From: Myxococcus sp. RHSTA-1-4
GTDB taxonomy: Bacteria; Myxococcota; Myxococcia; Myxococcales; Myxococcaceae
DNA: 64,000 nt
Direction: 5' to 3'
NCBI RefSeq assembly: GCF_020037125.1
Contig: NZ_JAIQDG010000011.1
Coordinates: 124,001-188,000, forward strand
Each line of letters starts with the position of its first letter. Within the stretch, counting starts at the first letter, position 1. Position numbers and translations under genes: made by a program. This document shows, piece by piece, positions 25,984 through 34,942 of the stretch. The notes under the pieces were generated by a model, which saw only the letters and a list, made by a program, of their open reading frames with translations, was not told where the DNA came from and did no database searches.

Positions 25984-26430
25984 ATGTCGCAGAAGACCTA
26001 CAGCGCGAAGGCTGGGGACATCAAGCGCCAGTGGCACGTCGTTGACGTGTCCGACAAGGTGCTGGGCCGCGCGGCGAGCCAGATTGCCACCCTGCTGAAG
26101 GGCAAGCACAAGGCCATCTACACGCCGTCCATCGATACGGGCGACCACGTCGTCGTCATCAACGCCGAGAAGGTGCGGGTGACGGGGACGAAGGAAACGG
26201 ACAAGATGTACTACCGGCACCCGCACGCGGGTTTCCCCGGTGCCCTGAAGATCACCAACCTGGAGAAGCTCCGCCAGCGTCACCCCGAGGACATCATCAT
26301 CAACGCCGTGCGCCGCATGCTTCCGCGCAACGCGCTCGGCCGCCAGATGATGACGAAGCTGAAGGTCTACGCGGGTGACACCCATCCTCACGCCGCCCAG
26401 AAGCCGGCCGCGTTCGAGGTCGAGGCGTAA
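25984..26430 (+). CDS. rplM: 50S ribosomal protein L13
   Basis: The 148-residue product matches L13: WHVVDVSDKVLGRAASQIA, KHKAIYTPSIDTGDHVVVIN, and the C-terminal LPRNALGRQMMTKLKVYAG. L13 is an early assembly protein of the 50S subunit. It is followed after 15 bases by rpsI, the usual bacterial pair. The start was placed at the ATG giving the normal N-terminus. Confidence 0.97.
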   Translation: MSQKTYSAKAGDIKRQWHVVDVSDKVLGRAASQIATLLKGKHKAIYTPSIDTGDHVVVINAEKVRVTGTKETDKMYYRHPHAGFPGALKITNLEKLRQRHPEDIIINAVRRMLPRNALGRQMMTKLKVYAGDTHPHAAQKPAAFEVEA

Positions 26431-26445
26431 AGGGAGACCACGTCC

Positions 26446-26847
26446 ATGCCCATCCACCAAGAACTCGGTTTCTACGCCACCGGCCGCCGCAAGGAGGCCA
26501 CCGCCCGCGTGTGGGTTCGCCCCGGCACCGGTCAGGTCACCATCAACGGTCGGGAGATCAACGACTACTTCGGTCGTGAGACCTCGAAGATGGTGCTCAA
26601 CCAGCCCCTCGAGATCCTCGAGCAGAAGGGCAAGCTCGACGTCACCGTGAACGTCAAGGGTGGCGGTCTCTCCGGCCAGGCCGGCGCCATCCGCCACGGC
26701 ATCGCCCGGGCGCTGTGCTCCTTCAACCCGGAGTTCCGTCCGGCGCTGAAGAAGGCCGGCTTCCTCACCCGCGATGCTCGCGCGGTCGAGCGCAAGAAGT
26801 ACGGTCAGCCGGGCGCGCGTCGCCGGTTCCAGTTCTCCAAGCGCTAA
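26446..26847 (+). CDS. rpsI: 30S ribosomal protein S9
   Basis: The 133-residue S9 has [16 protein letters not shown] at the N-terminus and the invariant basic tail [13 protein letters not shown] that reaches the P-site tRNA. It is co-transcribed with rplM. A hairpin with a T-rich tail follows. Confidence 0.97.
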   Translation: MPIHQELGFYATGRRKEATARVWVRPGTGQVTINGREINDYFGRETSKMVLNQPLEILEQKGKLDVTVNVKGGGLSGQAGAIRHGIARALCSFNPEFRPALKKAGFLTRDARAVERKKYGQPGARRRFQFSKR

Positions 26848-26878
26848 GCGTCAAGCTCGGCTGCTTGCAGTCACTCGC

Positions 26879-26908
26879 GGCGGGGGTCCTCTTTCGGGGG
26901 CCTCCGCC
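26879..26908 (+). terminator. Intrinsic terminator of rplM-rpsI
   Basis: A 13-bp stem (GGCGG...CCGCC, with three G-U wobbles) closes a TTTC loop and is followed within 10 bases by TTTT. Confidence 0.75.
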
Positions 26909-26979
26909 GTGGTGTTTTCAGGGGTCGGGTTCGTCCCATCGCGCCTGGCCGTGGGGCTCTGCTACCATCCGGCCCGCAC

Positions 26980-28353
26980 ATGGAACTCAACGAGATTCTG
27001 CAGATCGCCCTGCGCGGCGGCGCCTCCGACATTCATCTCAAGGCCGGCCTGCCGCCCATGTTCCGCGTGGACGGCTCCCTGGTGCCGCTCAAGGACGGCC
27101 GCCGCCTCCCTCCGGAGGAGGTCGCGCGCATGGCCTTCGGCATCATGAACGAGTTCCAGAAGGAGAAGTTCAAGACGAGCAACGAGGTGGACCTGGCCTA
27201 CGGCGTCCCCGGCCTGGGCCGCTTCCGCGTCAACGTCTTCCAGCAGCGCGGCACCGTGGGCGCCGTGCTCCGCGTCATCCCCTTCAAGGTGATGACGATT
27301 CAAGACCTGCTGCTGCCCCAGATTCTCGCGAAGATTTGCGGCGAGGAGCGCGGGCTCGTCCTGGTGACGGGCACCACGGGCTCCGGCAAGTCCACCACGC
27401 TGGCGGCGATGATCGACCACATCAACGCCAACGAGACCAGCCACATCATGACGATTGAGGACCCCATCGAGTTCCTCATTCGCGACAAGCGCTCCATCGT
27501 GAACCAGCGCGAGGTGGGCGTGGACACGATGAGCTTCGCGCAGGCCCTCAAGAGCGCGCTGCGGCAGGACCCGGACGTCATCCTCGTGGGCGAGATGCGA
27601 GACCACGAGACGATTGAGACGGCGCTCCACGCGGCGGAGACGGGCCACCTCGTCATGTCCACGCTGCACACGCTGGACGCCACGGAGACCATCAACCGCA
27701 TCGTCTCCGCCTTCCCTCCGCACCAGCAGAAGCAGGTGCGCCTGCAGCTCGCGAGCGTGCTCAAGGGCGTGGTCAGCCAGCGCCTCGTGCCGCGCGCGGA
27801 CGGCAAGGGCCGCGTGGCCGCCGTGGAGGTGCTGCGCGTCACCGCCCGCGTGCGCGAGCTCATCGAGGACAAGGACCGGACGAAGGAGATCCACGACGCC
27901 ATCGCCCAGGGCACCGACTCGTACGGGATGCAGACCTTCGACCAGTCGCTGATGAGCCTGGTGCGCCAGGGGCTCGTCACCTACGAGGAGGCCCACCGGC
28001 AGGCCACCAACCCGGACGACTTCGCGCTGCGCTTCTCCGGCATCAGCGGCACGTCCGACTCCAAGTGGGACAACTTCGACGCCAAGCCCGGCGAGGCCCG
28101 CCCCGTCCCCGGCTCCGCCGCCTTCGCCCAGAAGGGGGCGCCCGGCGCGCCGGCTCCCGCCGCGCCCACGCCGGCTCCCGCTCCGGTGGCCCAGGCCATG
28201 CGCCCGGGGGCTCAGACTCCGGCCGCCGCGCGTCCCGCCGCGCCTCCCCCGGGAGCGCGTCCGCCCGCCGCGCGCCCGCCGACGCCGCCTCCCGCTCCCG
28301 CGCCGGCTCCCGCCGCGGGTGGGGATGACGACTTCCAGATTGAACGCTTCTGA
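26980..28353 (+). CDS. pilT: PilT-family type IV pilus retraction ATPase
   Basis: The 457-residue protein powers pilus disassembly and thereby twitching or S-motility. Residues 1-350 are a normal PilT: N-terminal ASDIHLKAG, Walker A GTTGSGKST, Asp box MTIEDPIEFL, Walker B DPDVILVGEMRD and the His box STLHTLDATETINRI. The last 90 residues are an unusual Pro/Ala-rich tail ending in an acidic DDDFQIERF, which could be a partner-binding tag. Myxobacteria carry several PilT paralogues, so this may not be the main retraction motor. No pil genes are adjacent. Confidence 0.9.
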   Translation: MELNEILQIALRGGASDIHLKAGLPPMFRVDGSLVPLKDGRRLPPEEVARMAFGIMNEFQKEKFKTSNEVDLAYGVPGLGRFRVNVFQQRGTVGAVLRVIPFKVMTIQDLLLPQILAKICGEERGLVLVTGTTGSGKSTTLAAMIDHINANETSHIMTIEDPIEFLIRDKRSIVNQREVGVDTMSFAQALKSALRQDPDVILVGEMRDHETIETALHAAETGHLVMSTLHTLDATETINRIVSAFPPHQQKQVRLQLASVLKGVVSQRLVPRADGKGRVAAVEVLRVTARVRELIEDKDRTKEIHDAIAQGTDSYGMQTFDQSLMSLVRQGLVTYEEAHRQATNPDDFALRFSGISGTSDSKWDNFDAKPGEARPVPGSAAFAQKGAPGAPAPAAPTPAPAPVAQAMRPGAQTPAAARPAAPPPGARPPAARPPTPPPAPAPAPAAGGDDDFQIERF

Positions 28354-28367
28354 GTGGCTGGCGCGGT

Positions 28368-28388
28368 GGTGCCGGGACTTCCGGCACC
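28368..28388. terminator. Hairpin between convergent pilT and the next gene
   Basis: An 8-bp stem GGTGCCGG/CCGGCACC with a GACTT loop, extended by GCGC pairs around a bulge, lies in the 41-base gap and can serve both genes. Confidence 0.6.
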
Positions 28389-28394
28389 GCGCGC

Positions 28395-29132
28395 CTACGC
28401 GTCCTCTTCGCCGAGCAGGGCCCGCAGCCGTGACAGGCGCAGCGGGCCCACCAGGCCCTCCTTGGAGAGCGCCTGGAGGAGCTGCGCGGTGGCGTGTACC
28501 TTGGCCTCCTGCTCCTCCTCGGGCCGGTCCACCACCTCCGCGTCGAGCAGCGCCTCCATGTGCTCGGGGTTGATGGGGGCGGGCCCTTCCGACCAGGCGA
28601 TGTCGAAGAGGGCGCGGGCCATGCCCTCGCGCACCTTGCGCTCGGCCTCGTTGGCGGCGCCCTTCACGAAGGACAGGAAGAGGGCGTCCACGGCCTCCTT
28701 GGTGAGGGCGGCCAGCGCGGGCACCTCGCCCAGCGCCTCCTTCACGTACTCGCGGTCGAAGCTGTCCACCTCCTGCTCGTAGCCGAAGGCCTCCTCCAGC
28801 AGGATGGAGGCGATGAAGGCGTCCGCCTCCTCCTCGCTGGCGCCCTCCTCGGCGAGCGCCTCGCGGGCCTTGCGCGTGGGCTCGGCCAGCTCGGAGTCCT
28901 CCCGCATGGCGCGGGCCGCGGCATGGGCCGCCAGCAGCACCAGCGAGGCCTGGGCGTCGGACGAGAGGACACGGCCGCCCACGCCGAGCATCACGGACTG
29001 ATGCTTGGGGTGCGCCGCGGCGGCGTCGGCGAAGGCCTGCTCCTCGGGGGACAGGTCTTCGCCTGCCTGCTGCTTGCGGAGTGTCTCCCGGGCGGTGTCG
29101 GCGGTGAGGTAGCGGGCGAGGACGGGGTGCAT
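28395..29132 (-). CDS. Conserved-looking soluble protein of unknown function
   Basis: I do not recognise this 245-residue acidic protein. It is almost entirely helical, rich in Ala, Glu and Leu, with no cysteine, signal or membrane segment. Several segments look like helical hairpins (SLVLLAAHAAARAMRED; AVDALFLSFVKGAANEAERK). A start at 29132 (MHPVLARYL) has been chosen; an ATG at 29150 would add 6 residues. It is divergent from recX by 35 bases, so the two may share a control region. Confidence 0.65.
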   Translation of the reverse strand: MHPVLARYLTADTARETLRKQQAGEDLSPEEQAFADAAAAHPKHQSVMLGVGGRVLSSDAQASLVLLAAHAAARAMREDSELAEPTRKAREALAEEGASEEEADAFIASILLEEAFGYEQEVDSFDREYVKEALGEVPALAALTKEAVDALFLSFVKGAANEAERKVREGMARALFDIAWSEGPAPINPEHMEALLDAEVVDRPEEEQEAKVHATAQLLQALSKEGLVGPLRLSRLRALLGEEDA

Positions 29133-29167
29133 GGTTGGGCCTGTTACCACATGCTAGGTATCCCGCC

Positions 29168-29686
29168 ATGCATCCGGAGGACGAAGCCCCCGACGAGGGC
29201 CCCGACGCTGTCCGCCGCGCCACGGACGCCTGCCTGAAGCTGCTGTCCATGCGCGCCCGCAGCCGGCACGAGCTGGAGCTGGCCCTGACGCGCAAGGGCT
29301 TCCCGGAGGCGGTGCGCGAGCAGGCGCTCGCCCGCGTCCAGGGCTGGGGCTACCTCGACGACGCGCGCTTCGCACAGGAGCGCGCCGCCTCGCTGCTGCG
29401 CAAGGGGCGGCTGGGCCCGCGCGCCGTGCTCCAGCGGCTGGAGGCGCACGGGGTGGGGGACGCGGCCGCCCGGGACGCGGTGGCGCGCGCGAGCGGGGCG
29501 GAGGGCTTCGACGCGCTGTCCGCCGCCCGCGCGGTGCTGGAGGGAAAGGGGCTGCTCGGCCGCCCGCTCGCGGCGAAGGAGCGGGCCCGCGCGGCACGGC
29601 TCCTCGACAGCCGGGGTTTCTCCGAGGACGTCATCCATCAACTGCTGGGTGAACCTTCGCTGGACCCCTCCGGTCCGGAGGAATAG
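29168..29686 (+). CDS. recX: Regulatory protein RecX
   Basis: The 172-residue product has three RecX-type helical repeats: CLKLLSMRARSRHELELAL, the WGYLDDARFAQERAASLLRKG signature, and a final SRGFSEDVIHQLL. RecX binds RecA filaments and limits strand exchange. recA is not in this window. It starts a run of co-directional genes; the next start (bamD) lies 11 bases after its stop. Confidence 0.87.
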   Translation: MHPEDEAPDEGPDAVRRATDACLKLLSMRARSRHELELALTRKGFPEAVREQALARVQGWGYLDDARFAQERAASLLRKGRLGPRAVLQRLEAHGVGDAAARDAVARASGAEGFDALSAARAVLEGKGLLGRPLAAKERARAARLLDSRGFSEDVIHQLLGEPSLDPSGPEE

Positions 29687-29696
29687 CGTGGTGGAG

Positions 29697-30473
29697 ATGC
29701 GTTCCGCCGTCGCCTTCCTGTCCGCCTTCCTGCTGCTCGCCTCCGGCTGCGCCTCCCTGACCTCGGGGCAGGCCGGCGAGCCCGACTACGCCGTCACCGC
29801 CGATGAGAACCTGCGGCTGGGCGCCGAGGCCCTGGAGAACAAGGACTTCCTCCGGGCGCAGAAGTACTTCGAGTACGTCCGCGCGAAGTTCCCCTACCAG
29901 GAGGCCGCCCGCGAGGCGGAGCTGAAGCTGGCCGACCTGGAGTTCGCCCGCGAGGCCTTCCCCGAGGCGCGGGAGGCGTACCAGTCCTTCATCAAGCTCC
30001 ACCCCACGCACCCCAAGGTGGACTACGCCGCCTACCGCTCCGCCCTCACGCACGTGGAGGACTACCCCTCGGAGTTCTTCGCCCTGCCGCCCTCGGAGGA
30101 GAAGGACCAGGGGGAAATCCAGGCCGCGCTGCTCGCCATGGAGGAGTTCCAGCGCCAGTACCCGCAGTCCGAGTTCGTCGACGAGGCCAGGGCCCACGCG
30201 GACGACGCCCGCAAGCGCCTGGCCGAGCACGAGCTGTACGTGGCCGCCTTCTACAAGAAGCGCGAGCGGTGGAAGGCCGTGGCCCAGCGCCTGGAGGCGC
30301 TCCTGCGGCGCTACCCGGGCACGCCCTATGAGGAGCAGGCCCTGTTCGACCTGCACACGGCCTACGTGAGGCTGAACGACCCGAAGAAGGCGGAGGAGAC
30401 GCTGCGCCAGGTGCTGCGCCGCCTGCCGGGCACGCCCGCCGCGGAGCGTGCCCAGCGTCTGCTCGGCTCGTGA
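29697..30473 (+). CDS. bamD: BAM-complex lipoprotein BamD
   Basis: The 258-residue precursor has a signal with lipobox LASGC and then about five TPR-like units: NLRLGAEALENKDFLRAQKYFEYV split over residues 35-60, FPYQEAAREAELKLAD, and YQSFIKLHPTHPKVDYAAYRSAL. The last is the BamD signature region. BamD binds BamA and helps fold outer-membrane barrels. A GTG at 29688, with GGAGG seven bases upstream, is an alternative start adding three residues. The stop overlaps the next start. Confidence 0.88.
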   Translation: MRSAVAFLSAFLLLASGCASLTSGQAGEPDYAVTADENLRLGAEALENKDFLRAQKYFEYVRAKFPYQEAAREAELKLADLEFAREAFPEAREAYQSFIKLHPTHPKVDYAAYRSALTHVEDYPSEFFALPPSEEKDQGEIQAALLAMEEFQRQYPQSEFVDEARAHADDARKRLAEHELYVAAFYKKRERWKAVAQRLEALLRRYPGTPYEEQALFDLHTAYVRLNDPKKAEETLRQVLRRLPGTPAAERAQRLLGS

Positions 30474-31174
30474 GGACCACCGAGGAGTGGAGCCGCCTGG
30501 GCGGTGCGCTCATCCTCGTCCTGGCGCTGGGCGCCACCCTGGCCGTGTTCGCCCCGCGCTTCCTGGGCGCGGCGGCCGGGCCGGAAGCCGAAATCATCAC
30601 CGCCCTCAAGGAGACCGAGGCCGAGGGGCTGACGCTGCCCATCCCCGGCTCGGACGTCCCCCTGAAGTCCCAGAAGCACCGCTTCGCCCGAATCACCGTG
30701 GCGGTGGAGCCCGGCGGGAAGCGGGCCGAGGCGTACGCCACGCTCGACTTCGACGGCACCCTGGGCACCACCCATGTGGGCACCGCCGGGGTGGAGCGGG
30801 TGCCCTTCGTCCGTCGCGACGGAGACTGGGTGCCGGAGGGCACGGCGGCCCCCCGGCTGGTGGCCGTGGTGGCGGCGCTGGAGGCCCGGCGCCGGGCGCT
30901 CCAGGCGGCGGACGCGGAGGCCCTGGCGAGGCTGGCGGGGCCGGGCACCCCCGGGGTGGGCGGGCCGGAGTGGGAGGAGCTACGCCAGATGCGCGCCCGG
31001 GGTTACAGGGCGGAGGCCTGGTACGTCCGGCTGGAGCGGGAGGAGGCCGTCGTCACGGAGCACTGGCGGCTCCAGGGCGCCCTCCCGGCGCGCCCGGTGG
31101 ATACCCGGGGGGAGCGCCAGCTGTCCCTGACGCTTCGCGGTGATGAATTCTTGTTTTCGCCCGGCCTCATGTAG
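30470..31174 (+). CDS. Membrane-anchored protein of unknown function, coupled to bamD
   Basis: The 234-residue protein starts with GTG, overlapping the bamD stop as GTGA. An N-terminal hydrophobic segment (GGALILVLALGATLAVFAPRFLG) anchors it in the inner membrane, and the rest is probably periplasmic. The soluble part resembles a two-layer alpha/beta sheet (VERVPFVRRDGDWVPEG; YRAEAWYVRLEREEAVVTEHW). No catalytic motif is visible. Coupling with bamD suggests an envelope role. Confidence 0.7.
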   Translation: MRTTEEWSRLGGALILVLALGATLAVFAPRFLGAAAGPEAEIITALKETEAEGLTLPIPGSDVPLKSQKHRFARITVAVEPGGKRAEAYATLDFDGTLGTTHVGTAGVERVPFVRRDGDWVPEGTAAPRLVAVVAALEARRRALQAADAEALARLAGPGTPGVGGPEWEELRQMRARGYRAEAWYVRLEREEAVVTEHWRLQGALPARPVDTRGERQLSLTLRGDEFLFSPGLM

Positions 31175-31213
31175 GCTAGCGGCCTCGGAGGCAGGGCCCG
31201 TTCGGGCCGATTC

Positions 31214-31936
31214 ATGGAAGAGCCCCTCAAGCAGCTACTGACCCTCGGGCGCGGCTACTTCGAGAAGAAGCAGTACGCCCAGGCCGAGCAATACCTCGCG
31301 AAGATCGTCGAGCAGAATCCGACGTTCGCGGACGTATTCAACATGCTCGGCATCATCTACCACGACCAGGGGCAGTTCGCCCGGGCGCAGCGCGCCTTCG
31401 AGTCGGCACTCAAGCTCAACCCCGCGTACACCGAGGCGGCCCTGAATCTGGCCGTCATCTACAACGACATGGGGAAGTACGCCGAGGCGAAGGAGGTCTA
31501 CCAGTCCGCGCTCTCCCAGCAGAAGAGCGGGCCCGGGGAGCTGGATCCCTACGTCGAGAAGAAGATCGCCAACATGTACGGCGAGATTGGCGACGTCTAC
31601 GCCTCCAGCGGGGCATGGGCGAAGGCCATCGAGGAGTACCGGCGAGCGCTCGGACTTTGCCCGCAGTTCGTGGACATCCGCCTCAAGCTGGGCAATGCCT
31701 TGCGCGACGCGGGCGACAACGAGGCGGCCATCGCCGAGTACGAGCAGGTCATCGCGCAGAACCCGGCTTTCATCCCGGGCCGTATCCAGTATGGAGTGGC
31801 CCTGTATTCGGCCGGCAGGCGGGCGGAGGCGGTGCGGGTCTGGGAGGACGTGCTGGCGCGCAGCCCGGATAACAAGAGCGCGCAGATGTACCTCAACCTG
31901 GTGAAGGACCCCGGCAAGGTGGAGCAGGCAGGTTGA
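31214..31936 (+). CDS. Tetratricopeptide-repeat protein
   Basis: The 240-residue protein consists of six TPRs with the usual W-LG-Y-A-F-A-P pattern, for example FNMLGIIYHDQGQFARAQRAF, ALNLAVIYNDMGKYAEAKEVY and IGDVYASSGAWAKAIEEYRRA. No signal peptide, so it is cytoplasmic. TPRs are scaffolds; the partner is unknown. Its stop TGA lies 6 bases before the ATG of the FHA gene, suggesting a functional pair. Confidence 0.85.
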   Translation: MEEPLKQLLTLGRGYFEKKQYAQAEQYLAKIVEQNPTFADVFNMLGIIYHDQGQFARAQRAFESALKLNPAYTEAALNLAVIYNDMGKYAEAKEVYQSALSQQKSGPGELDPYVEKKIANMYGEIGDVYASSGAWAKAIEEYRRALGLCPQFVDIRLKLGNALRDAGDNEAAIAEYEQVIAQNPAFIPGRIQYGVALYSAGRRAEAVRVWEDVLARSPDNKSAQMYLNLVKDPGKVEQAG

Positions 31937-31941
31937 CGACC

Positions 31942-32877
31942 ATGGACACCTCAAAGAGCTACGCCCTCAAGTTCATTTCGGGCAAGTACCAGGGTGGTGA
32001 GTTCCCGCTGAAGGCGGACAAGCAGGTCGTCATCGGACGCTCGAGCGAGCTGGACATGGTGCTCGTCGAGGACATGGTCTCGCGCAAGCACGCGAAGATC
32101 GTCTTCTCCGACGGGAAGATCACCATCGAGGACCTGGGCTCCACCAACGGCACCTTCGTCAACGGCGAGAAGGTGAAGCAGGCCCGGCTGAAGGAGGGGG
32201 ACCGCATCCTCATCGGCACCTCCATCCTCAAGCTCGTCCACCAGGGCGCGGACGGGGCCAACGTCGACGAGAGCATGGCCAAGCAGAAGCTGGAGGAGGC
32301 CGCCGCCGCCCAGGCCGCGCGCACCACCAACAAGGCCAGCTCCATGACGGGGAAGATTGAAGAGATTCCCCTGCCGGACCTGCTCCAGCTCTTCCACACG
32401 TCCAAGAAGAACGGCGTGCTGGTGGTGATGGGCGACCAGGAGGGGAAGATCTACCTGCGCCAGGGCCGCGTGTACTACGCCGTCATCGGCGAGAACCACA
32501 ACCTGGGCCCGCAGAAGAGCTTCAACCGCATCATCACCTGGGAGAAGGGCGACTTCGAGCTGCGCCCGGCGGACAACCAGGAGTTCATGGTGGAGCTGGA
32601 CTCGTCCACCGAGGCGCTCCTGATGGACGCGCTCCGCCAGCTCGACGAGTTCAAGCGCCTCCAGCCGAGCCTGCCTCCGCTGGACGCGCCGCTGGCGCTG
32701 GCCTCGCCGCTGACGCCGCCGCTCAAGGAGCTGTCGCCGGAGCTGCTGGACGTGCTCCAGCTCATCCACAACCACGGCTCGCTGGGCGGGGTGCTGGACC
32801 GGGCGGACGCGGACGACGTGGTGACGGCGGAAGCGGTGGTGCAGTTGCTGAAGCGCGACTACGTTCGGCAGTCGTAA
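31942..32877 (+). CDS. FHA domain and DUF4388 (PATAN) signalling protein
   Basis: The 311-residue protein has an FHA domain at residues 20-95 (VIGRSSELDMVL, SRKHAKI, DLGSTNGTFVNG), which binds phosphothreonine peptides. After a linker comes a DUF4388/PATAN domain at about 135-225 (IPLPDLLQLFHTSKKNGVL, GKIYLRQGRVYYA). A helical C-terminus ends with a Gly/Asp-rich hairpin. This pair is frequent in myxobacteria and links Ser/Thr kinases to motility and response-regulator networks. It should read a phosphorylated partner, possibly the upstream TPR protein; no kinase is in the window. Confidence 0.87.
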   Translation: MDTSKSYALKFISGKYQGGEFPLKADKQVVIGRSSELDMVLVEDMVSRKHAKIVFSDGKITIEDLGSTNGTFVNGEKVKQARLKEGDRILIGTSILKLVHQGADGANVDESMAKQKLEEAAAAQAARTTNKASSMTGKIEEIPLPDLLQLFHTSKKNGVLVVMGDQEGKIYLRQGRVYYAVIGENHNLGPQKSFNRIITWEKGDFELRPADNQEFMVELDSSTEALLMDALRQLDEFKRLQPSLPPLDAPLALASPLTPPLKELSPELLDVLQLIHNHGSLGGVLDRADADDVVTAEAVVQLLKRDYVRQS

Positions 32878-32924
32878 CGGACTTCGCGGCCCGGATGGGG
32901 CCGCGAGCAGGGAAGGGGAGCACC

Positions 32925-33983
32925 ATGGCGGACGAGCAGCCGGTGAAGCCGAAGCGCCTCACCGAATTGAGTCACTGCGCGGGCTGAGCGGCGAAACTGC
33001 GGCCCGCAGATTTGGCGCAGGTCCTGCGCCGACTGAAGACTGCTGGGGGTCCCCAGGCGTTGGTGGGTTTCAACACCAACGACGATGCGGCCGTCTATCG
33101 TCTCGCGCCCGGCATGGCCGTGGTGGAGACGGTGGACTTCTTCCCGCCCGTGGTGGACGACCCGTTCCAGTTCGGGGCCATCGCCGCGGCGAATGCCCTG
33201 TCGGACATCTACGCCATGGGGGCGCGGCCCCTGTTCGCCCTCAACCTGGTGGGCTTCCCGGACGGCCAGCCGCTGAAGGTGTTGTCGAAAATCCTGGCCG
33301 GCGGCCAGTCCAAGGCGGACGAGGCGGGCATCCCCATCCTCGGCGGCCATAGCGTGAGGGACCCGGAGCCGAAGTACGGCATGGCCGTCACCGGCGTGGT
33401 GCACCCGAAGAAGGTGCTCACCAACGCGGGCGCGAAGCCGGGGGACGTGCTCCTGCTCACCAAGCCCCTGGGCTCGGGCATCGCCACCACCGCCATCAAG
33501 CGGGGCGTCGCCTCGAAGCAGCTCTCCAAGCGCGTGGTGGCGGTGATGTCCGCGCTCAACCGCGCCGCCGGTGAGGTCTTCGCGTCCGGCAAGTTCAAGG
33601 TGAACGCCCTCACGGACGTGACGGGCTACGGCCTGCTGGGGCACCTGCTGGAGATGATGACCGGGGCGAAGGCGCGCGCGGCGCTGGATTTGGAGCGCAT
33701 CCCCCTCATCACCGAGGTGGCCGGGCTGGCCGAGCAGGGCGTGGTGCCCGGCGGCACCAGGGCGAACCTCGCCCACGTGAAGAAGAAGGTCCGCTTCCCG
33801 GAGGGGCTGCCGGAGCACATCATGTGGGTGCTCGCGGATGCGCAGACCAACGGCGGGCTGCTGGCCAGCGTGCCCGCCCGTCACGCGCTGAAGGCGCTCA
33901 AGGCGCTGGACGCGGCCGGCGTGGACGCCGCCCTCATCGGTGAAGTGCGCGCGGGCCGGCCCGGCATCGACGTCATCGGCTGA
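32925..33983 (+). CDS. selD: Selenide, water dikinase containing selenocysteine
   Basis: SelD makes selenophosphate from selenide and ATP. The frame from ATG 32925 contains an in-frame TGA at 32985-32987 and then continues without a stop to 33983 (352 residues counting Sec). The TGA falls exactly at the catalytic position, SHCAGUAAK, where other SelD proteins have Cys or Sec three residues before the essential Lys. A perfect stem-loop follows 26 bases later. Downstream motifs are normal: NTNDDAAVYRL, VDFFPPVVDDPFQFG, GGHSVRDPEPKYGM and DVTGYGLLGH. A naive call would start at 33012 and lose the active site. A GGAAGGGGAG site precedes the ATG. Confidence 0.93.
32985..33030 (+). promoter_or_regulatory. 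UGA recoding site with bacterial SECIS-like hairpin
   Basis: The UGA at 32985-32987 is followed by a perfect 7-bp stem GGCGCAG/CTGCGCC (33014-33020 and 33024-33030) with a three-base loop GUC. The loop begins 33 bases after the UGA, inside the range of bacterial SECIS elements, and opens with a G as needed for SelB binding. Confidence 0.8.
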
Positions 33984-34034
33984 ACGCCGGGAGTTCGCCC
34001 CCGGGGCGCACCTCCGCTAGCATTCCCCGCCAGC

Positions 34035-34844
34035 ATGCCGTCGCCGCACCGCCCCCTCCTGGCCGTCCTGTCGCTGCTCTGCCTCGTCCCCGTCACCGCC
34101 GGGGCGGCGGAGCGGCCCGCGCGCATCGTCCTCGACCCGGGCCACGGTGGCTCGCAGGAGGGCGCGAAGGGCCCGGGCTCGCTGCGGGAGAAGGAGGTGG
34201 CGCTCCAGATTGCCCTGCGCCTGCGGGCGCGGCTGGAGGCGGCGGGCGGCGAGGTGTACCTCACCCGCGAGCGCGACGCGCAGATGTCGCTGACCGAGCG
34301 CGTGGAGCTGACCAACGACCACGGCGCGGACCTCTTCATCTCCATCCACGCCAACTCCATGCCCACCAGGAAGATGCGCGCGCGCACCGAGGGCATCGAG
34401 ACGTATTTCCTGTCCGCCAACGCCTCCGGCGACGCCGCGCGCGCGGTGGCGGACCGGGAGAACGCGGAGGCGCCGGTGTCCCGGGCCGCGCGGGGTGACT
34501 CCACGCTGGCCTTCATCCTCCAGGACCTGGTGCGCACGGAGGCGCATACGGACTCGTCCCGGCTGGCGTACTCCATCCACCCGCGCCTCATCCGCGCCAC
34601 CCGCGCGGCGGACCGCGGCGTGCAGCAGGCGCCCTTCTTCGTCCTCTCCGGCGTGGAGTGCCCCGCCGTCCTCGTGGAGGTGGGCTACATCTCCCATCCC
34701 CAGGAGGGCGCGAAGCTGGGCCGCCCGGAGTACCAGGAGAAGCTGGCCGAGGCGATTTCAGACGGCGTGCTGGCCTTCCTCAAGGAGACCCGCCGGCGCG
34801 ATGCCGCCCGGGGCCCCGAGGTGGCCGGCTCCGTGTCGCGCTGA
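34035..34844 (+). CDS. N-acetylmuramoyl-L-alanine amidase (Amidase_3)
   Basis: The 269-residue precursor has a signal peptide ([19 protein letters not shown]). The catalytic domain carries the zinc ligands and Glu of the AmiC family: [25 protein letters not shown], and the final [13 protein letters not shown]. It cleaves the amide between MurNAc and L-Ala during cell separation or sporulation. It has no AMIN or LysM targeting domain. Length is standard for the bare catalytic type. Confidence 0.92.
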   Translation: MPSPHRPLLAVLSLLCLVPVTAGAAERPARIVLDPGHGGSQEGAKGPGSLREKEVALQIALRLRARLEAAGGEVYLTRERDAQMSLTERVELTNDHGADLFISIHANSMPTRKMRARTEGIETYFLSANASGDAARAVADRENAEAPVSRAARGDSTLAFILQDLVRTEAHTDSSRLAYSIHPRLIRATRAADRGVQQAPFFVLSGVECPAVLVEVGYISHPQEGAKLGRPEYQEKLAEAISDGVLAFLKETRRRDAARGPEVAGSVSR

Positions 34845-34942
34845 GTGCACACCGGTGGCGTTGGACGCCACCTGTCTGGCGCGGCTCTGGTAGAGAGGGG
34901 CCCAAGCCGCCCACTCCCAATCCCATCTTCCAGGAGCCTGCC

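Noticed and set aside
32925..32987. selD as a pseudogene or as a gene starting at 33012
   Set aside because: The TGA is at the catalytic Sec/Cys codon, the frame is coding on both sides and a SECIS-like hairpin follows.
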